DNA of 5,297 bases from CAYFIW01 sp964500645. GTDB taxonomy: Bacteria > Chloroflexota > Dehalococcoidia > Lucifugimonadales > UBA826. Made by a program: the position numbers and the translations under genes. The notes beneath the pieces were generated by a model, which did not search any database, was not told the origin of the DNA, and was given only the letters and a program-made list of their open reading frames with translations. Shown piece after piece: positions 1-5,297 of this stretch (positions are counted from its first letter, which is position 1; each line of letters opens with the position of its first letter). The stretch spans positions 1 through 5,297 of the forward strand of contig CAZCOH010000089.1 of NCBI GenBank assembly GCA_964500645.1. The letters are read 5' to 3'.

Positions 1-1092
1 GAATCCATATTCAACCAAGGTCTCTTTTCTCGATTGATCTCCTTTATACATACCTCTTATTTGAGGTAGAGTCATGTGTGATTCATCCACAAAAAGAAGG
101 AAATCATCGGGTACATAGTCTAAAAGAGTGTGGGGAGTACTACCTGGTTCTCTTTGAGAAAGATGCCTCGAATAATTTTCTACTCCTCCGCAATATCCTG
201 CCATTTCTAACATTTCTAAATCATAATGAGTTCGTGATTCAAGGCGTTGAGCTTCAAGTAGCTTGCCTTCAGCTTTTAATTTTTTTAGATGAGTGGTTAA
301 TTCCTCTTGAATATCTTTAATTGCCAAATCGAGTTTTTCTTCTGATGTTACGAAATGTTTGGCTGGATATATTTCGACGAAGTCTTTTTCTGAGAGTATT
401 TCACCGGTTAGTGGGTCTATCTGGATAATTCTCTCAATTTCGTCTCCCCAGAATTCTATTCTTACTCCAAGTTCTTCATAGGCTGGCATTATTTCTAAAG
501 TGTCGCCCTTAACTCTAAATTTACCTCTTGAGAGATCAAAGTCATTTCTTTCGTATTGCATGTCGATGAGTTGCCTTGAGAGGTTACTCCGATTTCTAGA
601 TTCTCCTTTTTGAATAGACGCCACGAACCCCTGATATTCCTCTGGCGAGCCAAGTCCGAATATGCAAGACACTGAAGCTACAATCAATACGTCTCTTCTC
701 GTCAATAGGGCTCTTGTCGCAGAATGTCGTAGCTTATCTAGTTGATCATTAATATCAGCATCTTTTTCTATGTATGTGTCTGTACGTGGCACATAGGCTT
801 CTGGTTGGTAGTAATCGTAGTAGCTCACAAAGTATTCAACGGCATTATTAGGAAAAAACTCCTTAAATTCTGTCGCTAATTGTGCAGCCAATGTTTTATT
901 GTGGGCTATAACCAGTGTGGGTTTTTGCACCTCTTCAACTATGCACGCCATAGTAAAAGTTTTACCACTTCCAGTAACTCCTAAAAGAGTTTGATCTGTA
1001 AGACCCTCTTTTATTCCAGATGAAAGTAACTCTATTGCATGAGGCTGATCACCAGTGGGCTGAAAGTCAGACGCTATTTTGAATGGGGGCAT
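1..1092 (-). CDS. uvrB: UvrABC excinuclease subunit B, N-terminal 364 codons (3' end beyond left edge)
   Basis: UvrB is the damage-verifying helicase-like subunit of nucleotide excision repair: UvrA loads it on damaged DNA and it then recruits UvrC. I translated this strand from the edge and found 364 stop-free codons. Visible landmarks are the N-terminal FQPTGDQPHAI segment (residues 10-20), Walker A GVTGSGKT (38-45), and the beta-hairpin region around YFVSYYDYYQPEAYVPRTDT (87-106) with its tyrosines at 91, 92, 94 and 95. The UvrA-binding domain 2 follows (roughly 155-250), then Walker B DESH (336-339) and the GMYKGDQSRKETLVEYGF segment at the edge. The family is about 660-670 aa, so helicase domain 2 and the C-terminal UVR motif lie outside. 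The ATG start gives MPPFKIASDFQPTGDQP, matching the usual UvrB N-terminus. It begins 4 nt after the methyltransferase stop and has no strong Shine-Dalgarno, which suggests translational coupling. Identity is certain; no frameshift or missing key residue was seen. Confidence 0.97.
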   Translation of the reverse strand, partial: MPPFKIASDFQPTGDQPHAIELLSSGIKEGLTDQTLLGVTGSGKTFTMACIVEEVQKPTLVIAHNKTLAAQLATEFKEFFPNNAVEYFVSYYDYYQPEAYVPRTDTYIEKDADINDQLDKLRHSATRALLTRRDVLIVASVSCIFGLGSPEEYQGFVASIQKGESRNRSNLSRQLIDMQYERNDFDLSRGKFRVKGDTLEIMPAYEELGVRIEFWGDEIERIIQIDPLTGEILSEKDFVEIYPAKHFVTSEEKLDLAIKDIQEELTTHLKKLKAEGKLLEAQRLESRTHYDLEMLEMAGYCGGVENYSRHLSQREPGSTPHTLLDYVPDDFLLFVDESHMTLPQIRGMYKGDQSRKETLVEYGF

Positions 1093-1096
1093 ATCA

Positions 1097-1885
1097 TTAC
1101 TTTGTAGGTTCGAGTGTCCAAATCATATCTTCGCTATCCTGAGTAAATTCCCCTCCACTGTAGTTTCCGATCAAATCCACTGTTTTGTAACCGTTATTTT
1201 GGAAAAGATATTTTGCTTCCATTGGATATAAATACCTTAATTGGAAATTTAACCAATGAGAACTGATAATTTGTGTCGTGGTTGAATTCTCTATGTTAAT
1301 AGATGATCTAATGATTTGGTTGTTTTTATTGAAAGTAGTTCTATGTTTGATAGATAAGGTTCGATCATGGGTTTGGTCTGCTACATCTTTTACTAAATAG
1401 TTAATGTTTTCTTTTTGGTCGAACATATTGCGACTTGGTACAAATAGGTTTATGAGCAGCCGTCCATTGCTAGATAGAACATTTTTTATCGATTTAAGGC
1501 ATTGGTCTTGTTCTATGACGGTTAAAAGAGACTGAAATCCCCTAAAGGGAATTATTACAAGATCGAATTTCTTGTCAAATTTAAAATTGGTCATGTCTTT
1601 TAATGTCAGTTTCGGAGTACAGTCATATGAACTCATTTTATTTCTTAGTTTTTCCAGCATATGTTTTGAGTTATCCATACCAGTAACGTCGCTACCTATT
1701 TGTGAAAGCGGAAGAGTTATTCTTCCTGTACCACAGCCAATCTCAAGGACAGAGATTGAAGGATCATTACTCAATAGATTCAAATAGAAAGGAATATCTT
1801 CGGTTAGGTCCCTGTAGATATCATCATAATAGGTTGCCCAACTTTTTGATAATTTTTGCACTGATGTCAAACCTGATGTGGTCAC
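1097..1885 (-). CDS. Class I SAM-dependent methyltransferase, substrate unknown
   Basis: A 262-aa soluble Rossmann-fold methyltransferase. Motif I is VLEIGCGTGR (residues 46-55), the SAM-ribose acidic position is D71 in VTGMDNS, D97 lies in KDMTNF, the motif IV/post-IV strand is FDLVIIPFRGFQSLL (107-121), and strand 5 is NGRLLINLF (140-148). The N-terminal YYDDIYRDLTEDIPFYL and C-terminal RYLYPMEAKYLFQNNGYK with a terminal GNYSGGEF are typical of the broad small-molecule methyltransferase group. I see no DNA-methylase NPPY/DPPY signature or rRNA-methylase domain, so the substrate cannot be named. The start is GTG, overlapping the ruvA stop as GTGA. The only SD-like bases (AAGG) abut this GTG, so initiation may be by coupling; TTG at codon 6 (1870) is an alternative that loses nothing conserved. 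The protein looks richer in Asn, Lys and Ser than its neighbours. A role in DNA repair is only a guess from position. Confidence 0.88.
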   Translation of the reverse strand: MTTSGLTSVQKLSKSWATYYDDIYRDLTEDIPFYLNLLSNDPSISVLEIGCGTGRITLPLSQIGSDVTGMDNSKHMLEKLRNKMSSYDCTPKLTLKDMTNFKFDKKFDLVIIPFRGFQSLLTVIEQDQCLKSIKNVLSSNGRLLINLFVPSRNMFDQKENINYLVKDVADQTHDRTLSIKHRTTFNKNNQIIRSSINIENSTTTQIISSHWLNFQLRYLYPMEAKYLFQNNGYKTVDLIGNYSGGEFTQDSEDMIWTLEPTK

Positions 1886-2469
1886 CTTGAGGTTAGAAAT
1901 TGAAGGGCATGTCTCAACTTGTCTTCTGTTGTTAATTCTGTTTCACTGGGCAAAGATGCTATGGCTTCTCTTGTTTCTGGTACTGAATACCCAAGGGCCG
2001 TTAAAGAATCAAAAACATCGTCGGCTGCAGATTCAGTAGGTAAGGACCATACGTTATCCATTTTACCTTTCAATTCAAGAACTATTCTGCTGGCAGTTCT
2101 TTTACCAACTCCACTTACTCTTGTAAATGCATTAATATCCTCTGCTTGTACTGCAGCTGCTAGGGTGCCAGCATCAAATGTTGATAATATGGAAATAGCC
2201 AGTCTGGGACCAACTCCAGATATGTTGTTTATTAATGTCTCGAAGGCGGTTCGATCTGCTTCAGTTGAGAACCCATATAGAGTGATGTTGTCTTGCCGAA
2301 ATTGTAGAGAAGTCAGTAGTTTTACAGAGTCACCTATACTACCTATATCTTCTATAGTATTCATCGGCGCGATCAGCCTAAATGTGATGCCGGAAACATT
2401 AATGTCCACGTATTCAGTGCTTTTCGTATCCAAGATACCTGTGATTGATGAAATCAAAGTCGAAACCAT
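1882..2469 (-). CDS. ruvA: Holliday junction branch-migration protein RuvA
   Basis: RuvA binds four-way Holliday junctions as a tetramer and loads the RuvB motor for branch migration. The 195-aa protein has the three family domains: an N-terminal OB fold (about 5-67, ending LYGF), a tandem helix-hairpin-helix domain with SGVGPRLA (84-91) and SGVGKRTASRIVLELK (119-134), and a RuvB-binding C-terminal domain (about 151-192, FDSLTALGYSVPETREAI). Length is normal (family about 190-205). The ATG adds four residues (MVST) before the usual start-like ISSITG; a TTG at codon 5 would give the canonical N-terminus, but AGG lies 7 nt before the ATG and nothing SD-like precedes the TTG, so I keep the ATG. 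In the acidic-pin loop the usual R-E-D is R58-Q59-D60, so one of the two acidic residues (E. coli E55/D56) is replaced by Gln. It lies 4 nt after ruvC and its stop overlaps the methyltransferase start. No ruvB follows. Confidence 0.96.
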   Translation of the reverse strand: MVSTLISSITGILDTKSTEYVDINVSGITFRLIAPMNTIEDIGSIGDSVKLLTSLQFRQDNITLYGFSTEADRTAFETLINNISGVGPRLAISILSTFDAGTLAAAVQAEDINAFTRVSGVGKRTASRIVLELKGKMDNVWSLPTESAADDVFDSLTALGYSVPETREAIASLPSETELTTEDKLRHALQFLTSR

Positions 2470-2473
2470 TCAT

Positions 2474-2965
2474 TTACCTAAATACTAATTTATCTAACAT
2501 TGTCGCATTATGATGACAAATTGCCACAGCAAGGGCATCACTTACATCGTCTGATCCTTTTATAATTATATTGCCAAGTAATATGCTAACCATTGAACTA
2601 ACCTGATCTTTTGTACTGCCACCGTAGTCAGTTACAGATTTCTTGATCTCTGAAGGTGAGTATCTAGCAATTGGAATGCCTTTCAAGGAAGCACTAATTA
2701 GCACTGCCGCTTGAGCCTGTCCGATTGCAATGGCTGTTTTGGGGTTTTTTGATACAAAAGGTTGTTCTACAGCTATATAGTCTGGGGAAAATTCTAATAT
2801 TGTATCTTCCAAAGTGCGAAATATGGTCGCGAGTCTTTTTTCTATAGGATCCTTTGGCTTCGGTGAAATGCAAGAGTGATATGGTGAAGATAGATCACCA
2901 GAAGCTGAATCCACGACGCCAATTCCCATTTTTAAGGTTCCGGGGTCTACTCCCATGACTCTCAT
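2474..2965 (-). CDS. ruvC: Crossover junction endodeoxyribonuclease RuvC
   Basis: RuvC is the dimeric RNase H-fold nuclease that makes paired symmetric nicks in Holliday junctions, normally with RuvAB. From the chosen ATG the protein is 163 aa, close to the family's usual length (about 155-175). The N-terminus MRVMGVDPGT carries the first catalytic Asp (D7). E67 lies in AVEQPF, and the C-terminal pair D140 and D143 lies in DDVSDALAVAICHH, so all four catalytic acids are present. The DNA-binding segment YSPSEIKKSVTDYGGSTKDQV (102-122) is also recognisable. An upstream TTG at 2971 would add two residues, but GGGA sits 9 nt before the ATG and only 3 nt before the TTG, and RuvC proteins typically begin MRVLGIDPG, so ATG is preferred. 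The gene starts 6 nt after the yebC stop codon ends (plus the TTG-frame bases), and ruvA follows after 4 nt; the three form one transcription unit. Confidence 0.96.
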   Translation of the reverse strand: MRVMGVDPGTLKMGIGVVDSASGDLSSPYHSCISPKPKDPIEKRLATIFRTLEDTILEFSPDYIAVEQPFVSKNPKTAIAIGQAQAAVLISASLKGIPIARYSPSEIKKSVTDYGGSTKDQVSSMVSILLGNIIIKGSDDVSDALAVAICHHNATMLDKLVFR

Positions 2966-2971
2966 TAGCAA

Positions 2972-3727
2972 TTATCCCGCTTGGAAAGTCACCAAGGCGT
3001 CTTCTGGGAAGTCTGCGTTAGAATAAACTTTTTGGACATCTTCCAGTTCTTCCAGGGTGTCTAAAAGCCTCAACGTTTGAATCGCTTTAGAACTTTCCAA
3101 CATTATGGTGCTGCTGGGGATTAAAGATAGTTCTGTGGAGGATATTTCAGCTTCACTTTCATTTAAAGTCGTTCTGATTCCTTCGAGGCTGCCCGGCTCT
3201 GAATATATGTGCAGTGTGCCATCATAGGTTTCAAAGTCATCTGCCCCAGCATCTATGGCAATTAAAGCCATATCTTCAGCTTCTTCTTCAGGTACATCTA
3301 CAACGATTACTCCTTTTTGCTCAAATTGCCAGGCCACCGCTCCTGACTCTGCCATGTTTCCGCCTGCCCTCGTTAAGGTGGATCTTATGTCGGATACCGT
3401 ACGGTTTTTGTTGTCAGTTAATGTTTCCAACATGATACCGACCCCACCAGGGCCATACCCCTCATATGTTATTTCTAACATGACTTCGCCGTCTGATGAT
3501 TCCCCAGACCCTTTTTTGACCGCCCGGTCTATATTGTCAGCAGGCATGTTGGCGTCTTTCGCTATTTGGATCGCCATTCTTAGCCTGAAGTTCATTTCTG
3601 GATCGCCACCACCTTGCTTGGCTGCGACGATTATCTCCTTAGATAGCTTTGTGAATAACTTCCCACGCTTGGCATCGGTAGCAGCTTTTTTATGTTTTAT
3701 CGTTGACCATTTAGAATGTCCAGACAC
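2972..3727 (-). CDS. yebC: YebC/PmpR/TACO1 family protein
   Basis: A full-length 251-aa YebC-family protein (usual length about 240-250). The hallmark N-terminus MSGHSKWSTIKHKKAATDAKRGKLFTKL is present (first 28 residues), followed by GGGDPEMNFRLRMAI (39-53), NMPADNIDRAVKKGSGE (60-76), YEGYGPGGVGI (88-98), LTDNKNRTVSDIRSTL (103-118) and SGAVAWQFEQKG (128-139). The family was long annotated as a transcriptional regulator. Work on mitochondrial TACO1 and bacterial YebC points instead to a ribosome-associated translation factor that helps at difficult, proline-rich stretches; which role holds here cannot be told from sequence. The start is GTG, preceded by a strong Shine-Dalgarno (GGGGGTGA) 6 nt upstream. 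This is the first gene of the minus-strand operon, and adjacency of yebC to ruvC is a widely conserved bacterial arrangement. Its promoter is likely in the divergent region upstream. Confidence 0.96.
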   Translation of the reverse strand: MSGHSKWSTIKHKKAATDAKRGKLFTKLSKEIIVAAKQGGGDPEMNFRLRMAIQIAKDANMPADNIDRAVKKGSGESSDGEVMLEITYEGYGPGGVGIMLETLTDNKNRTVSDIRSTLTRAGGNMAESGAVAWQFEQKGVIVVDVPEEEAEDMALIAIDAGADDFETYDGTLHIYSEPGSLEGIRTTLNESEAEISSTELSLIPSSTIMLESSKAIQTLRLLDTLEELEDVQKVYSNADFPEDALVTFQAG

Positions 3728-3733
3728 GGATTT

Positions 3734-3741
3734 TCACCCCC
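3734..3741 (-). promoter_or_regulatory. Ribosome binding site of yebC
   Basis: GGGGGTGA read on the minus strand lies 6 nt before the GTG start codon of yebC. The GGTGA part matches the anti-Shine-Dalgarno tail well. It fixes the GTG as the start and is the strongest ribosome binding site visible in the window. Confidence 0.75.
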
Positions 3742-3773
3742 AATGTATGGTTGTATATATAAATTACACGTGA

Positions 3774-3802
3774 CTTACATACGACCATTCGTATTTTATT
3801 AT
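3774..3802 (+). promoter_or_regulatory. Candidate promoter for the UbiA-family gene
   Basis: On the plus strand CTTACA (3774-3779, four of six matches to TTGACA) and TATTAT (3797-3802, five of six to TATAAT) are separated by 17 nt. Transcription would begin near 3809 and give a leader of about 120 nt before the GTG at 3931. A closer alternative -10 is TATAAA at 3897-3902, which has no good -35. In AT-rich DNA such matches arise by chance, so support is modest. Confidence 0.28.
3779..3794. repeat. 16-bp inverted repeat in the divergent promoter region
   Basis: ATACGA - CCAT - TCGTAT forms a perfect 6-bp inverted repeat with a 4-bp centre. It does not extend further (3778 C against 3795 T). 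It covers the presumed -10 box facing yebC and the spacer of the presumed plus-strand promoter, so it is well placed for an operator acting on both directions. It has no T-run and is too short to be a terminator. Function is inferred from position only. Confidence 0.45.
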
Positions 3803-3807
3803 GTCAA
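3779..3807 (-). promoter_or_regulatory. Candidate promoter of the yebC-ruvC-ruvA-methyltransferase-uvrB operon
   Basis: On the minus strand a perfect sigma70-type -35 box TTGACA (3802-3807) is followed after 17 nt by TCGTAT (3779-3784), a poor -10 with three matches of six. Transcription would start near 3772, leaving a leader of about 45 nt before the yebC GTG. The -35 box is convincing by eye but the -10 is weak, so the site could need an activator or be a chance match. An AT-rich TATATA stretch nearer the gene (about 3753-3760) is an alternative -10 without a good -35. Confidence 0.4.
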
Positions 3808-3930
3808 ATTGGATTCTACCATTACAAAAACTTAGTATAGCTTTTCTAATTGGGTTTTATTCATCTGGTTTAAATTTTATTCTGATTAGCATGTTGTATA
3901 AAGGTTAAAATATAGCTTTAAATCATGTAA

Positions 3931-4848
3931 GTGGAAGTCTTTAAATGGTTGCAAGTGTTTATCAATGTAATTAAATCTGCTAGACCTGGTCAGTGGACTA
4001 AGAGTCTTTTTGTGTTTTTTCCTTTCTTTTTTTCTATTAATGAAGCTTGGTCGTGGGATGAATACGAAACGGTTTTTTCGATACTTTCAAATTTAATTGT
4101 AGCCTTGGTGGGGTTTACTCTAGCGAGCTCTTCAATATATTTATTGAACGACGTATTAGATCGTGATAAAGATAGATTACATCCACAAAAAAGATTTAGA
4201 CCTATCGCTTCTGGGGCTTTGGGGACGAAAGCTGCATTGACATCTTCCGTAATTATTGGTGCTTTAGCCTTGACTCTAAGCATGATCGTTAATCTGGCTT
4301 TATTCATTACGCTTTTATCATATTTAACTTTGATGATTGGCTATGGATTTCTTTTCCGTAATATTTTCTTGGTTGATGTAATTACAATATCAGTTGGGTT
4401 TGTAATGAGAGTGTTAGGAGGAGGAGTTGCTATTGATGTTCCGGTGTCAGATTGGTTGTATCTGTGCATGGCGTTTGGAGCCTTATTTATTGCTTTCTCT
4501 AAAAGATTTTCGGAAGGATCCAAACACGGGTACCAAGAATATGCTTCCAGAAAAACTTTGCGTTTCTATAATTCAAATATTCTTAAAATGACGCTTTTCA
4601 CAGTACTTTTTTGCACCCTTTTATCCTACAGTTTATACACATACACTGCCCCTAACCTACCTTCAAATAATGCAATGATGCTTACTGTTCCGTTTGTAGG
4701 CTATGGTATGGCGAGGTATATATACCTCGTACTTAGAAAAGGTAGAGGAGAGAAACCTGAAGAGGTCATTGTCAAAGACATTCCGCTTATCGTATGTGTA
4801 TTACTTTGGCTAGTTTCAGTTATTACGATTTTAAATCTGTATCGCTGA
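3931..4848 (+). CDS. UbiA-family transferase, decaprenyl-phosphate phosphoribosyltransferase-like
   Basis: A 305-aa multipass membrane protein of the UbiA superfamily. N-terminal SARPGQWTKSLFVFFPFFF (16-34), the first Asp motif NDVLDRDKDRLHPQKRFRP (73-91; N73, D74, D77, D81) and the second conserved region VDVITISVGFVMRVLGG (148-164; D149) followed by SKRFSEG (190-196) match the subgroup of Mycobacterium Rv3806c. That enzyme moves 5-phosphoribose from PRPP to decaprenyl phosphate, the first step towards a lipid-linked arabinose donor. Hydrophobic stretches lie near 25-36, 50-72, 101-120, 122-143, 147-168, 174-190, 218-237, 248-268 and 284-302, consistent with the usual nine helices. The GTG start lacks a clear Shine-Dalgarno; in-frame TTG at 3949 and GTG at 3955 remain possible and would trim only 6-8 residues. 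Its 3' end overlaps galU by 26 bp. UbiA membership is firm; the exact prenyl-phosphate substrate is inferred, and another polyprenol-linked sugar role is possible. Confidence 0.85.
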   Translation: MEVFKWLQVFINVIKSARPGQWTKSLFVFFPFFFSINEAWSWDEYETVFSILSNLIVALVGFTLASSSIYLLNDVLDRDKDRLHPQKRFRPIASGALGTKAALTSSVIIGALALTLSMIVNLALFITLLSYLTLMIGYGFLFRNIFLVDVITISVGFVMRVLGGGVAIDVPVSDWLYLCMAFGALFIAFSKRFSEGSKHGYQEYASRKTLRFYNSNILKMTLFTVLFCTLLSYSLYTYTAPNLPSNNAMMLTVPFVGYGMARYIYLVLRKGRGEKPEEVIVKDIPLIVCVLLWLVSVITILNLYR

Positions 4849-5297
4849 GGTAGCTAGATAACCATTCTCTAAATTCGTCTTTAAGGTCATTTCGATTTAG
4901 ACCCATATGAATGGAAGCTTTAAGCATACCGATTGGCGTGCCAACATCGAAATGTAAATCAGGGAATTCGTATCCCAAACAAGGAATATCTCCAAGTAAG
5001 GATGCGATTGCGTCAGTCAGTTGGATCTCTCCGAGTGCGCCCGGAGTCGAATTTTCAATGGCCGTAAAGATTTTGTGACTGAGAATGTATCGTCCTATCA
5101 CGGCAAGGTTAGATGGAGATAATTCCTTTGAAGGTTTTTCTACGAGCCCCAGAATATTCGATATTCGATCATTTTTCTCCCCCAACTTTGCAATCCCATA
5201 GCTTGAAACCTCATCCGGTTTCACTTTTTTTAACGCAATCACCATACCTCCATGATTGGAATCGGATATTTCGATCATATTTCGGATAATAGAAGAT
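4823..5297 (-). CDS. galU: UTP-glucose-1-phosphate uridylyltransferase, C-terminal half (5' end beyond right edge)
   Basis: GalU makes UDP-glucose from UTP and glucose-1-phosphate, the donor for envelope polysaccharides and glycolipids. The frame is open to the right edge: six codons (SSIIRN) precede the first in-window ATG at 5278 and continue the protein without a break, so that ATG is internal and not a start. About 157 residues are visible out of a usual 290-300. Family segments in order (counting from the edge) are MVIALKKV, VSSYGIAKLG, LGLVEKPSKELSPSNLAVIGRYIL (with the conserved Lys of VEKP), PGALGEIQLTDAIASLL, LHFDVGTPIGMLKASI and the tail NDLKDEFREWL. The nucleotide-binding GxGxRxxP-type N-terminus lies outside. 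The gene is convergent with the UbiA-family gene and its last eight codons plus stop overlap that gene's end. A close relative such as another nucleotidyltransferase of this family is unlikely given the VEKP/IGRY/GEIQLTD set. Confidence 0.93.
   Translation of the reverse strand, partial: SSIIRNMIEISDSNHGGMVIALKKVKPDEVSSYGIAKLGEKNDRISNILGLVEKPSKELSPSNLAVIGRYILSHKIFTAIENSTPGALGEIQLTDAIASLLGDIPCLGYEFPDLHFDVGTPIGMLKASIHMGLNRNDLKDEFREWLSSYLSDTDLKS

Larger units (their letters stand above)
3728..3930. other. AT-rich divergent intergenic region
   Basis: This 203-bp gap separates the GTG starts of yebC (minus) and the UbiA-family gene (plus). Beyond the ribosome binding site, the two candidate promoters and the inverted repeat listed separately, it contains a TTTTATTC direct repeat (3855-3862 and 3875-3882, 20 bp apart). 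That repeat is flanked by CTAAT (3846-3850) and ATTAG (3885-3889). A TATAGCTTT direct repeat occurs at 3836-3844 and 3911-3919. No small ORF with a ribosome binding site, tRNA or riboswitch-like structure is apparent. Confidence 0.7.

Noticed and set aside
78..320. An 80-codon plus-strand open frame
   Set aside because: It lies within the uvrB coding strand's complement, where the minus-strand UvrB frame is continuous and conserved.
1084..1092. Pro-Pro at UvrB residues 2-3 as a target for the YebC translation factor encoded in the same operon
   Set aside because: Two prolines are too common to argue a functional link; no long proline run exists in any operon protein seen here.
1919..2488. 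A 189-codon plus-strand open frame opposite ruvA
   Set aside because: It is exactly antisense to a well-conserved RuvA, resembles no family I recognise and has no convincing ribosome binding site; it is a shadow of ruvA codon bias.
2969..2971. TTG as the start of ruvC (adding Met-Leu)
   Set aside because: Only 3 nt from the GGGA Shine-Dalgarno; ATG at 2965 has 9-nt spacing and yields the canonical MRVMGVDPGT.
3767..3772. CACGTG palindrome
   Set aside because: A 6-bp palindrome with no extended symmetry is expected by chance and has no clear bacterial regulator meaning here.
3255..3773. A 172-codon plus-strand open frame opposite yebC, running into the intergenic region
   Set aside because: Antisense to the fully conserved YebC N-terminal half, low-complexity Ser/Pro/Ala-rich translation; it is a shadow frame.
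5276..5278. ATG at 5278 as the start of a short 151-aa gene
   Set aside because: The frame continues upstream to the window edge with GalU-like residues, and the visible part matches only the C-terminal half of GalU, so this Met is internal.

Overview
The window is about 5.3 kb of AT-rich bacterial chromosome with dense, ordinary housekeeping genes. It has no RNA gene, CRISPR array, insertion sequence or phage gene that I can see. The uvrB, ruv, yebC and galU products are clearly bacterial. The AT-rich base composition, the wording of YebC and RuvA, and a decaprenyl-phosphate phosphoribosyltransferase-like UbiA protein would fit a free-living Chloroflexota-type lineage (for example marine Dehalococcoidia/SAR202), but that placement is a weak guess from memory and needs a tree.

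Region 1 (about 1-3727, minus strand) reads as one tightly packed operon in the transcription order yebC - ruvC - ruvA - class I SAM methyltransferase - uvrB. Junctions are 8 nt (yebC/ruvC, using the ATG start), 4 nt (ruvC/ruvA), a 4-nt GTGA overlap (ruvA/methyltransferase) and 4 nt (methyltransferase/uvrB). uvrB runs off the left edge, so only its N-terminal 364 codons are visible. The set combines a YebC/TACO1 translation factor, two of the three RuvABC Holliday-junction proteins (ruvB is not in this window) and the nucleotide-excision-repair helicase UvrB. An uncharacterised methyltransferase is embedded between ruvA and uvrB.

Region 2 (3728-3930) is a 203-bp AT-rich divergent intergenic region. 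It holds a strong Shine-Dalgarno for yebC, a perfect TTGACA -35 box facing yebC, a plausible oppositely directed promoter, and a 16-bp inverted repeat sitting across both.

Region 3 (3931-5297) holds a complete plus-strand multipass UbiA-family transferase, most like decaprenyl-phosphate phosphoribosyltransferase. It is followed by the convergent C-terminal half of galU (UTP-glucose-1-phosphate uridylyltransferase) on the minus strand; the two genes overlap by 26 bp at their 3' ends. Both point to activated-sugar and lipid-linked sugar metabolism for the cell envelope.

I found no convincing new multi-gene system. The points most worth a second look are the orphan methyltransferase inside the repair operon, the loss of one acidic-pin residue in RuvA, and the promoter-embedded palindrome.
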